From positions 1 through 64,000 of the forward strand of contig CANLXL010000011.1 in the NCBI GenBank assembly GCA_947495125.1: a stretch of DNA of 64,000 nucleotides, read 5' to 3'. Position numbers and translations under genes: made by a program. Below, in pieces: positions 25,293 through 32,668 of the stretch. Source of the DNA: an uncultured Flaviramulus sp. Lineage in GTDB: Bacteria > Bacteroidota > Bacteroidia > Flavobacteriales > Flavobacteriaceae. Below the pieces are notes generated by a model. It ran no database searches. It was not told the origin of the DNA and saw nothing but the letters and a program-made list of their open reading frames with translations. How positions within the stretch are numbered: the first letter of the stretch is position 1; each line of letters begins with the position of its first letter.

Positions 25293-26066
25293 ATGAAAAA
25301 GCAAATCTTAAGTGTTTTATTCATAACAAGTATATGTTCGATGTCATTTTCCCAGGTAGGTATTGGCACCACAACTCCAAATAACTTAGCCGTGCTAGAT
25401 TTAACATCGACCACACAGGGTTTTTTACTTCCGCGCTTAACCTATGACCAACGTCTTAATATGCCAACGCCCATCGCTACGGGTCTGATAATCTGGTGTA
25501 GTGACTGTGGCCAAAATGGCCAAATTCAAGTGTTTAACGGGCAAATATGGACAAATATAGCCGGTGGTTTAGCCTCTGTCCCACCCCCGGCTGTTGGAGA
25601 TTATAGATATGGTGGTGTTGTCTTTTGGGTAGACCCGTTGGATAACACCCATGGTTTGATATGTGCCATTGAAGACCAGAGCGATGACATTCAATGGTAT
25701 AATGGAACATATATCGCGACTAATGCTCATGGGGTATCGATTGGTACGGGCAAAGCTAATACGGAGTTGATAATTGCTGCACAAGGCCCGACTGAAACAA
25801 ATTATGCCGCAGGTTTAGCAAGAGCCTACAGAGGCGGTGGATACTCGGATTGGTTTTTACCAAGTAAGGATGAGTTAAATGAAATATTTAAAAGAATTGA
25901 AAGTATAAATAATACAGCCATCGCTCATGGAGGAACTGCCATGGAAAGTCAATATTGGTCTTCTTCAGAAAATGAAGATTGGAGTGCTTGGATGCAAGGT
26001 AGAAGTCTGGTGCTACAACACCCTAAGAGTAGTCGGTTTAGAATTCGAGCTATTAGAGCATTTTAA
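25293..26066 (+). CDS. DUF1566 (Lcl-type) exported protein A
   Basis: 257 residues: signal peptide (KKQILSVLFITSICSMSFSQ), the same ~75-residue module as the FG-GAP genes ('VGIGTTTPNNLAVLDLTSTTQG', 'FLLPRLTYDQR', 'LIIWCSDCGQNGQIQ'), a short linker (GLASVPPPAVGDY), and a DUF1566/Lcl C-terminal domain ('GGVVFWVDPLDNTHGLICA', 'GGGYSDWFLPSKDEL', 'YWSSSENEDWSAW', ending RIRAIRAF). DUF1566 proteins have a C-type-lectin-like fold and bind surface glycans in Legionella Lcl; here the ligand is unknown. It is a close DNA-level paralogue of the gene at 29479 in its first ~550 nt, then diverges. Confidence 0.78.
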   Translation: MKKQILSVLFITSICSMSFSQVGIGTTTPNNLAVLDLTSTTQGFLLPRLTYDQRLNMPTPIATGLIIWCSDCGQNGQIQVFNGQIWTNIAGGLASVPPPAVGDYRYGGVVFWVDPLDNTHGLICAIEDQSDDIQWYNGTYIATNAHGVSIGTGKANTELIIAAQGPTETNYAAGLARAYRGGGYSDWFLPSKDELNEIFKRIESINNTAIAHGGTAMESQYWSSSENEDWSAWMQGRSLVLQHPKSSRFRIRAIRAF

Positions 26067-26099
26067 TTATTTGATTAAGTTTAGTTTTTAAACAGATGG

Positions 26100-26213
26100 A
26101 CTCAAAACTTTAATGATAAAAGTGGAACATTGGTTTCTCTTTCAGCTGTTGGCACAGGTATGGCTATAGGAACACCTAGTACCAGCATCAATGGCCATTC
26201 GGGAGCAGGTTAG
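26100..26213 (+). pseudogene. FG-GAP gene remnant with nonsense TAG
   Basis: In-frame sequence reads TQNFNDKSGTLVSLSAVGTG then MAIGTP and NGHSGAG, clearly an FG-GAP unit. It ends at TAG (26211-26213) where intact copies have CAG (GAGQVR), i.e. a likely C-to-T change; the frame after the stop continues as VRYSN. The bases from 26220 (AAAATAAAGTCTAACAATAACC) match the 3' flank of the gene ending at 25207. No start or signal peptide remains, so this is the decayed 3' end of another family member. Confidence 0.72.
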
Positions 26214-26442
26214 GTACGGTATTCCAATAAAATAAAGTCTAACAATAACCTATTATTTTACTGAGATGTATTATTAAAACCCTTAGTGATTTTACTAGCT
26301 GTGTTGGATTCTGTTGCCTTGATAGTAATTAATGAGCGATTCTTAAAAATGTCAGCACTTAACTGAATGTACCTCAAAGAATTCGGTTATTACCAAGAAT
26401 GACCACATATATCTTCTTTTCTTATAACATCATATCTCTCAC

Positions 26443-26450
26443 TAATTTTG
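26443..26450 (+). promoter_or_regulatory. TAATTTTG -7 element before FG-GAP gene B
   Basis: TAATTTTG matches TAnnTTTG and places the transcript start near 26456, downstream of the first ATG of the frame (26399). It therefore supports the internal start at 26489. No good -33 TTG was seen. Confidence 0.4.
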
Positions 26451-26488
26451 GAGTACTTAAGAGAAGTAACTCAGCTATTTTGAAAACT

Positions 26489-28054
26489 ATGAAAAATTTT
26501 AATTCCATGATTCATTCGTCGAAGCTCGTATTTAAGAACAAAAAAAATAAATATCAAAGGATATTCACATTAGTCCTGGCATGGATTGTGGCTACAAGTA
26601 CTTATGCCCAAATCAGTATTGGCACAACAACACCAGAGCCATCCGCTATGTTAGAGCTATCGTCAACCTCACAAGGGTTTTTACCTCCTCGGATGACCTA
26701 CGCCCAGCGTAATAATATGGCACTCCCCGTCCCCTCAGGACTGATGATATGGTGTACTGATTGTGGTGATCTTGGAGAATTACAGGTGTTTAATGGTACA
26801 AGTTGGTCTAATCTTATTGGTGAAGTAGCTACCTCAAGTAAACGACTTGTTTTAAATCAACCTCTTATTTTAACGGGGGTTATTACGGGAGAAGCTGCAG
26901 CCGACTATAGTGGTCATTCGGTGGCTATGTCAGCCGATGGTCATCGGGTAGCCATTGGAGCACCTTATAACGACGGTAATCAAAATGAATCCGGGCATGT
27001 ACGTGTCTATGAATGGAGGGATGGTTCAGGATGGGTGCAAATTGGTTCTGACATAGACGGAAAGACTGTCATTCGTCTTCCCATAGACGGACAAATTATA
27101 GGCAGTACAAGTGGTTATTCGGTGGCTATGTCAGCGGATGGTAACCGGGTAGCCGTCGGGGGGCCTGCTAATGATGGTAATGGTAATTATTCCGGACATG
27201 TACAAATATTTGGTTTAAATGGATCAACATGGGAGCAAATCGGCTCTGACATTTACGGAGAAGCGGCAAGTGATCAAAGTGGCACATCAGTTGCCCTTTC
27301 AGCCGATGGTAATCGGGTCATTATTGGAGCACCTTGGAATGACGATAATGGAAATGAATCCGGGCATTCGCGCGTATATGATTTGATTGGCTCGACATGG
27401 GAGCAAATAGGAACAGATATAGACGGGAAAGCCGCAAGTGATAAGAGTGGCACATCAGTTGCCATTTCAGCCGATGGGACTCATGTAGCTATTGGGGCAT
27501 CCGAAAATCATATAAATATAAAAGACAAGGGGTATGTTCGGGTTTACAAATGGAATGGTTCCTCTTGGGTGCAAATCGGAGCAGATATTGCTGGAGAAGC
27601 ACTGGGTGATGAAAACGGTAAATCAGTTGACCTTTCATCTGATGGTACCATACTAGCCATGGGAGCACCTGGTAATGACGGCAAAGGCACTAATTCGGGA
27701 CATACACGAATCTATAAATGGAATGGTTCACTATGGGTACAAATGGGTTCTGATATTGACGGAGAGGCAACAGGCGAACAAAGCGGCACATCGGTTTCCC
27801 TTTCAGCCGATGGCCATCGGATAGCTGTTGGATCACCTCGAAATGGCAGCAATGGCACTCTTTCGGGGCAGGTAAGAATCTATGATTGGGATGGCTCATC
27901 ATGGGTACAAACCAGGCCAGATATTAACGGAAATGCAGGTGATCAAAATGGCTTTTCTGTTGCCCTTTCAGCAGATGGGACTCATGTAGCTACTGGAGCA
28001 CCCAGAAATAGCGATAATGGCCCTGATGCCGGGCTCGTACGGATAATTCAGTAA
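26489..28054 (+). CDS. FG-GAP repeat exported protein B
   Basis: The frame opens at 26399, but the ATG at 26489 lies after a TAnnTTTG element and gives a sensible signal peptide (hydrophobic core FTLVLAWIVATSTYAQ); 521 residues. The family module follows ('SIGTTTPEPSAMLELSSTSQG', 'FLPPRMTYAQRNN', 'LMIWCTDCGDLGELQVF'). Then come about eight FG-GAP_2 blades ('SVAMSADGHRVAIGAPYNDG', 'SGHVRVYEW', 'TSVALSADGNRVIIGAP'). The last blade ends at 'LVRIIQ' with no T9SS domain. It is paralogous to the genes at 23726 and 28132 but diverged more than the DUF1566 pair. Function unknown; perhaps a surface propeller for matrix or prey binding. Confidence 0.74.
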   Translation: MKNFNSMIHSSKLVFKNKKNKYQRIFTLVLAWIVATSTYAQISIGTTTPEPSAMLELSSTSQGFLPPRMTYAQRNNMALPVPSGLMIWCTDCGDLGELQVFNGTSWSNLIGEVATSSKRLVLNQPLILTGVITGEAAADYSGHSVAMSADGHRVAIGAPYNDGNQNESGHVRVYEWRDGSGWVQIGSDIDGKTVIRLPIDGQIIGSTSGYSVAMSADGNRVAVGGPANDGNGNYSGHVQIFGLNGSTWEQIGSDIYGEAASDQSGTSVALSADGNRVIIGAPWNDDNGNESGHSRVYDLIGSTWEQIGTDIDGKAASDKSGTSVAISADGTHVAIGASENHINIKDKGYVRVYKWNGSSWVQIGADIAGEALGDENGKSVDLSSDGTILAMGAPGNDGKGTNSGHTRIYKWNGSLWVQMGSDIDGEATGEQSGTSVSLSADGHRIAVGSPRNGSNGTLSGQVRIYDWDGSSWVQTRPDINGNAGDQNGFSVALSADGTHVATGAPRNSDNGPDAGLVRIIQ

Positions 28055-28074
28055 AATCAAATGTAGCGCAACAC

Positions 28075-28131
28075 CTTTATTTTCTTAAAATATCCCATCC
28101 CAAAATCATTAAGAATTGAAAACAATATAAA
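28075..28131 (+). repeat. Conserved upstream block, copy B
   Basis: Near-identical to the blocks at 25229-25292 and 29423-29478: TTTATTTTCTTAAAATA, then CCCATCCCAAAATCATTAA, GAATTGAAAACAATATAAA and the ATG. Confidence 0.75.
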
Positions 28132-29403
28132 ATGAAAAAGGAAACCTTAAGTGTTCTGTTTATAGCAAATATATGTTTAATGTCATTTTCTCAAGTTGGA
28201 ATCGGTACAACAATCCCAAATACCTCGGCCTTGTTAGACGTGTCATCAACAACACAAGGTTTTTTACCTCCGCGATTAACCTATGCGCAGCGTAATAATA
28301 TGGCACTTCCAATCCCGACCGGACTTATGATTTGGTGTACTGATTGTGGTGATCATGGCGAAATACAGATGTTTGCCGGAGGAAACTGGACGAACATTAT
28401 TGGAGGTGCAACATCAAATCCCCCTTTTACAATCGAGCCACTGGGATCAGATATTCTCGGAAGTAATGATCATGACCACAGCGGATGGTCCGTTTCTATT
28501 TCTGCCGATGGTAGACGGGTGGCTATTGGGAGTCCTCTCAACGACAATAATGGTAACAATTCTGGCCATGTCCGCATATTTGAGTGGAATGGCTCGGCAT
28601 GGACGCAAATGGGGTTGGATATAGAAGGGGAAAATGGAGGAGATAGAAGCGGATGGTCTGTTTCCCTTTCCTCAGATGGTACAAGAGTGGCTATTGGTTC
28701 GCCTTACAACTATGTGAATAGAGGGCAGGTAAGAATATATGATTGGAATGGAGTTGCCTGGATCCAAGTAGGTCCTGATATCCACGGAGAGGCTTCATAT
28801 GACGAAAGTGGCTCATCAGTTTCCTTATCAGCCAATGGCATGTGGGTAGCGATTGGGGCGCCCAAGAATAATGGTAGTGTTAATAATACCGGGCATGTTC
28901 GTATATATAGTTGGAATGACTCAACGTCAATATGGGATCAAGTGGGAGAAGATATTGAAGGGAAATTTGAAAACGACAATAAAGGCACTTCTGTTTCCTT
29001 GTCATCTGATGGTACACAGGTCGCAATTGGTGCACCCGGTAATAGTGCCGGATATGTATGCATATATAATTGGAATGGGACAACCTGGACCCAAGTGGGT
29101 ACTGATATTCAGGGAGAGGTTCCAGGTGACCGAAGTGGCTCTTCTGTTTCTCTATCAGCCAATGGTACACAGGTAGTTATTGGAGCACCAAATAATGATG
29201 ATAACAATGAGGATTCCGGACATGCGCGACTATACACCTGGAATGATGCAACCGCGATTTGGGAGCAGGTCGGGGCTGATATTGACGGGGAACATAGATT
29301 TGATAGAAGTGGATGGTCAGTTTCCATCGCTGCAGATGGTACCCTCGTGGCAATTGGTGCACCTACTCATAATACCTCCGGCCGAGTACAGATATTTCAG
29401 TAA
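28132..29403 (+). CDS. FG-GAP repeat exported protein C
   Basis: 423 residues. Signal peptide KKETLSVLFIANICLMSFSQ is nearly identical to those of the DUF1566 genes, though the body is FG-GAP, showing that the 5' ends have been exchanged within the family. The shared module ('GIGTTIPNTSALLDVSSTTQG', 'FLPPRLTYAQRNN') is followed by about six FG-GAP_2 blades ('SVSISADGRRVAIGSPLNDN', 'GHVRIFEWNGSAWTQMG', 'SVSLSSDGTRVAIGSP'). It ends with 'GRVQIFQ' and no sorting domain. It lies 77 nt downstream of gene B with a conserved spacer block, and 75 nt upstream of the second DUF1566 gene. Confidence 0.75.
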   Translation: MKKETLSVLFIANICLMSFSQVGIGTTIPNTSALLDVSSTTQGFLPPRLTYAQRNNMALPIPTGLMIWCTDCGDHGEIQMFAGGNWTNIIGGATSNPPFTIEPLGSDILGSNDHDHSGWSVSISADGRRVAIGSPLNDNNGNNSGHVRIFEWNGSAWTQMGLDIEGENGGDRSGWSVSLSSDGTRVAIGSPYNYVNRGQVRIYDWNGVAWIQVGPDIHGEASYDESGSSVSLSANGMWVAIGAPKNNGSVNNTGHVRIYSWNDSTSIWDQVGEDIEGKFENDNKGTSVSLSSDGTQVAIGAPGNSAGYVCIYNWNGTTWTQVGTDIQGEVPGDRSGSSVSLSANGTQVVIGAPNNDDNNEDSGHARLYTWNDATAIWEQVGADIDGEHRFDRSGWSVSIAADGTLVAIGAPTHNTSGRVQIFQ

Positions 29404-29422
29404 AATCAAATGTATCATTAAT

Positions 29423-29478
29423 CTTTATTTTCTTAAAATATCCCATCCCAAAATCATTAAGAATTAAAAACAATATAA
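29423..29478 (+). repeat. Conserved upstream block, copy C
   Basis: Third copy of the ~60 bp block before a member of the FG-GAP/DUF1566 family; almost identical to copy B. Confidence 0.75.
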
Positions 29479-30261
29479 ATGAAAAAGCAAATCTTAAGTG
29501 TTCTGTTTATAGCAAATATATGTTTAATGTCATTTTCTCAAGTAGGTATTGGTACAACTGCACCAAATACCGCGGCGGTATTAGACCTGACATCCACCAC
29601 ACAAGGCTTTTTACCTCCACGTTTAACTTATGACCAACGCCTTAATATGCCAACACCAATCGCTACGGGCCTGATGATCTGGTGCAGTGACTGTGGCCAT
29701 GATGGCCAAATTCAAGTGTTTAACGGGCAAATATGGACAAACATGGCCGGTGGTTTAGCCTCCGTCCCACCCTCGGCTGTTGGAGATTTTAGAGATGGTG
29801 GGGTCGTTTTTTATGTAGACCCGGAGGATAACACCCATGGCTTGATATGTGCCATTGAAGACCAAAGCACTGGTATTCAATGGTATAACGGAACAAATAT
29901 GGTGACTAATGCTGATGGCATTTTGATTGGAACGGGCAAGGCTAATACGGAGTTGATAATTGCCGCTCAAGGCCCGACTGAAACAGATTATGCCGCAGGT
30001 TTAGCAAGGGCCTACAGAGGTGGTGGATACTCGGATTGGTTCTTGCCAAGTAAACAGGAATTAAATCATATGAGGATACAGATGAATTACATAAACGCAA
30101 CGGCTCAAGCTCATGGAGGAGATGCATTTGTTGAAAATGACTATTGGAGTTCTACAGAAGAGAGTATTACTCAAGCGTTCAGACGTTCTTTTATTTTTGG
30201 TGACGATAACGGCCAGAATAAGAGCAGTAAACGGCACGTGAGGGCGGTTAGAACGTTTTAA
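29479..30261 (+). CDS. DUF1566 (Lcl-type) exported protein B
   Basis: 260 residues, same plan as the gene at 25293: signal peptide (KKQILSVLFIANICLMSFSQ), shared module, linker (GLASVPPSAVGDF), and DUF1566 domain ('GGVVFYVDPEDNTHGLICA', 'GGGYSDWFLPSKQEL', 'YWSSTEESITQAF', ending RHVRAVRTF). The two proteins are nearly the same up to 'SDWFLPSK', after which the last ~65 residues differ by many substitutions and small indels. The C-terminal ligand-binding part has therefore diverged while the front is conserved or converted. It is the last gene of the amplified cluster and is convergent with the GT9 gene. Confidence 0.78.
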   Translation: MKKQILSVLFIANICLMSFSQVGIGTTAPNTAAVLDLTSTTQGFLPPRLTYDQRLNMPTPIATGLMIWCSDCGHDGQIQVFNGQIWTNMAGGLASVPPSAVGDFRDGGVVFYVDPEDNTHGLICAIEDQSTGIQWYNGTNMVTNADGILIGTGKANTELIIAAQGPTETDYAAGLARAYRGGGYSDWFLPSKQELNHMRIQMNYINATAQAHGGDAFVENDYWSSTEESITQAFRRSFIFGDDNGQNKSSKRHVRAVRTF

Positions 30262-30311
30262 TTATTAATTAGTCTATTTTCTTTTCGGCGTAAGTTCGTT
30301 TTTTGATAACG

Positions 30312-31361
30312 CTACCGGAGAATATTATGAATCGCCAAAAGCCAATCATCAATATGGGTCTTATTCGTGTTTAAAGCCAGGCTGCCGTTGCCATAAGGTT
30401 CATATATCTTCTCGTTGGTAACCGAAAAGAAACCAACCGTGGGCGTTAACGAGGCACTCGCCAAATGCATCACCCCATTATCGGCAGCAATAAATATGGA
30501 CGTATTTTTAATAATGGCCGCCATTTCACGAATATCCTTGCTGTAAAAATTTGGTGCTTTAAAATTGATCTTAGAAATGTTCTCAATGGGGAGCATCTCA
30601 ATGATGTTATAATCATTAGCATATTCGTCTTTAAGGCGCTGATAAAAATTATCCCACCAGGCTTCGGAATAGCACTTATCCCCTGTCGCGTTGGTATAGA
30701 TACAAATCGTTTTTTTTGAATTCCTGGTAATATTTTGAAGTAGCTTCTCCCCTTCTGAAATTTCGGAATCACTTAAAAAGATATTCAATAGCGGGACCTC
30801 ACTTTCATTTTCATTATAGCCAATTTTTGTTAGATAATGCCTCAGATTATAGACCGGATATTTTGAAATATGTTCGTAGTCGCTGTACTTTTTTCGAACC
30901 GCTTCATCCACATCACCAAAAACCTTATAAGTCGCATTAGAGATTTGTGTTAATAAGCGGCCGGACGATGAGTTTTTATCACCATTAATCACCATGTCAT
31001 AATGCTTACGCTTAATAGACACCCAGCATTTAACATACTTAAATAAATGATTAAATGGCTTTTTAGGTAGTTGAATGATCTTCTTAACCTGCTTGTAATT
31101 TTCAAAAACAGGGTAAACAACACCGCCCTTAACAAATAAATCAATGTCACAATCCGGAAATGAGTTAATAACCTCCTGAACAATTGGTGTTAAAAGTAAT
31201 TGATTCCCCAACCTGTGGTTAGGCCTTATAATTAGAACGCTCCTGATTTCTATTTTTTGATCAGCATCAAACTTTGGTTCAGAATAAGAACTTCCAATAT
31301 TTTTGGTAATGCTATGCATAAACTTTCGTCTTATGGCATTTATAGAATGTGGTACTTTCAT
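30312..31361 (-). CDS. Glycosyltransferase family 9 (heptosyltransferase-like)
   Basis: About 349 residues from the ATG at 31361 (MKVPHSINAIRRKF). The frame is open to 31415, but a promoter at 31398-31429 places the transcript start near 31392, so upstream ATGs would not be transcribed. N-terminal GT-B half: 'SVLIIRPNHRLGNQLLLTPIV' is the GT9 first beta-alpha unit with the G-x-G-N pattern. C-terminal half: 'CIYTNATGDKCYSEAWW' and 'FIAADNGVMHLASASLTPTVGFF', which fits the ADP-heptose binding motif. It should add a sugar to lipopolysaccharide core or O-antigen. No other LPS genes are adjacent. Confidence 0.88.
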   Translation of the reverse strand: MKVPHSINAIRRKFMHSITKNIGSSYSEPKFDADQKIEIRSVLIIRPNHRLGNQLLLTPIVQEVINSFPDCDIDLFVKGGVVYPVFENYKQVKKIIQLPKKPFNHLFKYVKCWVSIKRKHYDMVINGDKNSSSGRLLTQISNATYKVFGDVDEAVRKKYSDYEHISKYPVYNLRHYLTKIGYNENESEVPLLNIFLSDSEISEGEKLLQNITRNSKKTICIYTNATGDKCYSEAWWDNFYQRLKDEYANDYNIIEMLPIENISKINFKAPNFYSKDIREMAAIIKNTSIFIAADNGVMHLASASLTPTVGFFSVTNEKIYEPYGNGSLALNTNKTHIDDWLLAIHNILR

Positions 31362-31397
31362 GTTTTGATGCTGTATAGAGTGTCTTTTAAAGGTTGC

Positions 31398-31429
31398 CAA
31401 AATTACAAATAACACAAGAGTTCGCCAAA
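31398..31429 (-). promoter_or_regulatory. Promoter of the GT9 gene
   Basis: On the minus strand TTTG (31429-31426), a 20-nt spacer and TAATTTTG (31405-31398) match the Bacteroidota consensus. The leader to the ATG at 31361 would be about 30 nt. Confidence 0.65.
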
Positions 31430-31490
31430 CTTAATAGCATTCTGAAAACTTAAAGAAAACAATCTTTACAATATTAAAAATAACAGCAAA

Positions 31491-31518
31491 TGCAACCCTT
31501 CAATTTTTTTGTTGTCTA
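31491..31518 (+). promoter_or_regulatory. ECF-type promoter TGCAACC-N14-TTGTCTA (sigma operon)
   Basis: TGCAACC (31491-31497) and TTGTCTAT (31512-31519) are separated by 14 nt. The same two boxes with the same spacing stand before the gene at 33819. AAC-type -35 and GTC-type -10 boxes are characteristic of ECF sigma factors, and the first gene downstream encodes one, so autoregulation is likely. Confidence 0.6.
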
Positions 31519-31577
31519 TAATAGTAACATAAAAAATAAAAGTACTTTTAGAGAGAATTTTAGGCGCTAAAAATTAA

Positions 31578-32123
31578 TTGGAAACCAACGTACTATACAC
31601 TCATAAAGAGCTTGTTGAACAAAGCAAGTTAGGCCATAGGACTTCGCAATATAAGTTGTACGAACTTTATGTTGATGCTATGTTTAATGTGAGCATGCGT
31701 ATGGTACGAATTAAGGAAGATGCGGAAGACATTGTACAGGATAGTTTTGTCGAAGCTTTTAATAAACTGGATTCTTTTAAATATGAAAGCACGTTTGGCT
31801 CCTGGTTAAAGCGCATAATTATCAATAAAAGTATCAATCATTTAAAAAAAAGAAGGATACAGGTTGCACCCCTTGAAAACCAAATGCACCATATAAAAGC
31901 AGATGAGGATTACGATGACGAAACCCCGGTCATGGAGATAAAGAAAGTGATTAAAGGCATTCGACTCCTACCGGCAGGTTACCAACAAATTATTAATCTC
32001 TATTTAATTGAAGGATACGATCATATTGAAATTGGAGACATATTAAATATAACGACATCAACCTCAAAATCTCAATACCATAGAGCAAAGAAAAAACTAC
32101 TAGAAATTATAAAGACACTATAA
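31578..32123 (+). CDS. ECF-type RNA polymerase sigma factor
   Basis: 181 residues. Region 2 contains 'YKLYELYVDAMFNVSMRMVR' and 'EDAEDIVQDSFVEAFNKLDSF' (core RNAP and -10 binding). Region 4 is 'LPAGYQQIINLYLIEGYDHIEIGDIL' with 'TTSTSKSQYHRAKKKLLEII' (-35 binding helix-turn-helix). The start codon appears to be TTG at 31578, directly after an in-frame TAA; the first ATG (about 31680) would remove part of region 2. The gene begins an operon with a membrane protein that fits an anti-sigma factor, and the same promoter type drives the outer-membrane gene at 33819. Its regulon probably covers the locus to 35407. Likely cue: envelope stress; not known. Confidence 0.9.
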   Translation: METNVLYTHKELVEQSKLGHRTSQYKLYELYVDAMFNVSMRMVRIKEDAEDIVQDSFVEAFNKLDSFKYESTFGSWLKRIIINKSINHLKKRRIQVAPLENQMHHIKADEDYDDETPVMEIKKVIKGIRLLPAGYQQIINLYLIEGYDHIEIGDILNITTSTSKSQYHRAKKKLLEIIKTL

Positions 32124-32668
32124 TGAATGATTTCGAAAAACATATAAGAGAAAACAAAGCACTTTTTGACGAACATAAAGCAGACAAAAGTAAACTTTGG
32201 GCAAATATCGAAGCCCGATTGGATAAACCGGACCAAAACATAAAAACGATTAAACTATGGAATACCGTAGCATTTAAAGTTGCGGCGACCATTATTTTGG
32301 CACTAGGATTATTTTCAATCATCAATATTGGAATTAACATGACCGATTCACAAAACAGTTTGGCTGCACAGGAATTGAATGACATTGATATGCATTATAA
32401 AGGCCTGGTATCGTATCAGGTAAAGCTGGTTAACAGAAGTTCTTATTTAACTTCTGAAGAAAAAGCAACCTTTCTTCTTTTTATGGATGAATTGGATGTT
32501 GAATATGACATACTAAAACTGGAATTACAAAAGGACATAGACCCCGAACGTGTTTTAGAAGCTATTGTAATTAACTATAAAAAACGAATTGAATTAATAG
32601 AGAATTTATTAGAGCAAATTAATAGTTCTAAAAAAATGAACAATGATGATGATGTATACATGTTATAA
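32123..32668 (+). CDS. Single-pass membrane protein, probable anti-sigma factor
   Basis: 181 residues. Residues 1-45 are charged ('FEKHIRENKALFDEHKADKSKLWANIEARL') and would face the cytoplasm; a membrane segment spans about 49-70 (FKVAATIILALGLFSIINIGI). The remaining ~110 residues are helical and charged ('EKATFLLFMDELDVEYDILKLELQ' in parts), facing the periplasm. This is the topology of an ECF anti-sigma factor, though it lacks the classical zinc-binding HxxxCxxC motif, so its class is undetermined. It overlaps the sigma gene by one base (TAATG), so the two are translated together. Confidence 0.7.
   Translation: MNDFEKHIRENKALFDEHKADKSKLWANIEARLDKPDQNIKTIKLWNTVAFKVAATIILALGLFSIINIGINMTDSQNSLAAQELNDIDMHYKGLVSYQVKLVNRSSYLTSEEKATFLLFMDELDVEYDILKLELQKDIDPERVLEAIVINYKKRIELIENLLEQINSSKKMNNDDDVYML

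Noticed and set aside
23890-29362. Several long frames opposite the FG-GAP and DUF1566 genes
   Set aside because: They are antisense shadows created by repeated codons in the FG-GAP units; no signal peptide, start context or plausible composition.
25850-30258. Diversity-generating retroelement targets in the DUF1566 genes
   Set aside because: The two copies differ by indels and all kinds of substitution, not by adenine-specific changes, and no reverse transcriptase or template repeat is present in the window.
23726-30261. Prophage tail-fibre locus
   Set aside because: The N-terminal module resembles repeat proteins of Bacteroidota, and no phage structural, lysis or integrase genes are nearby.
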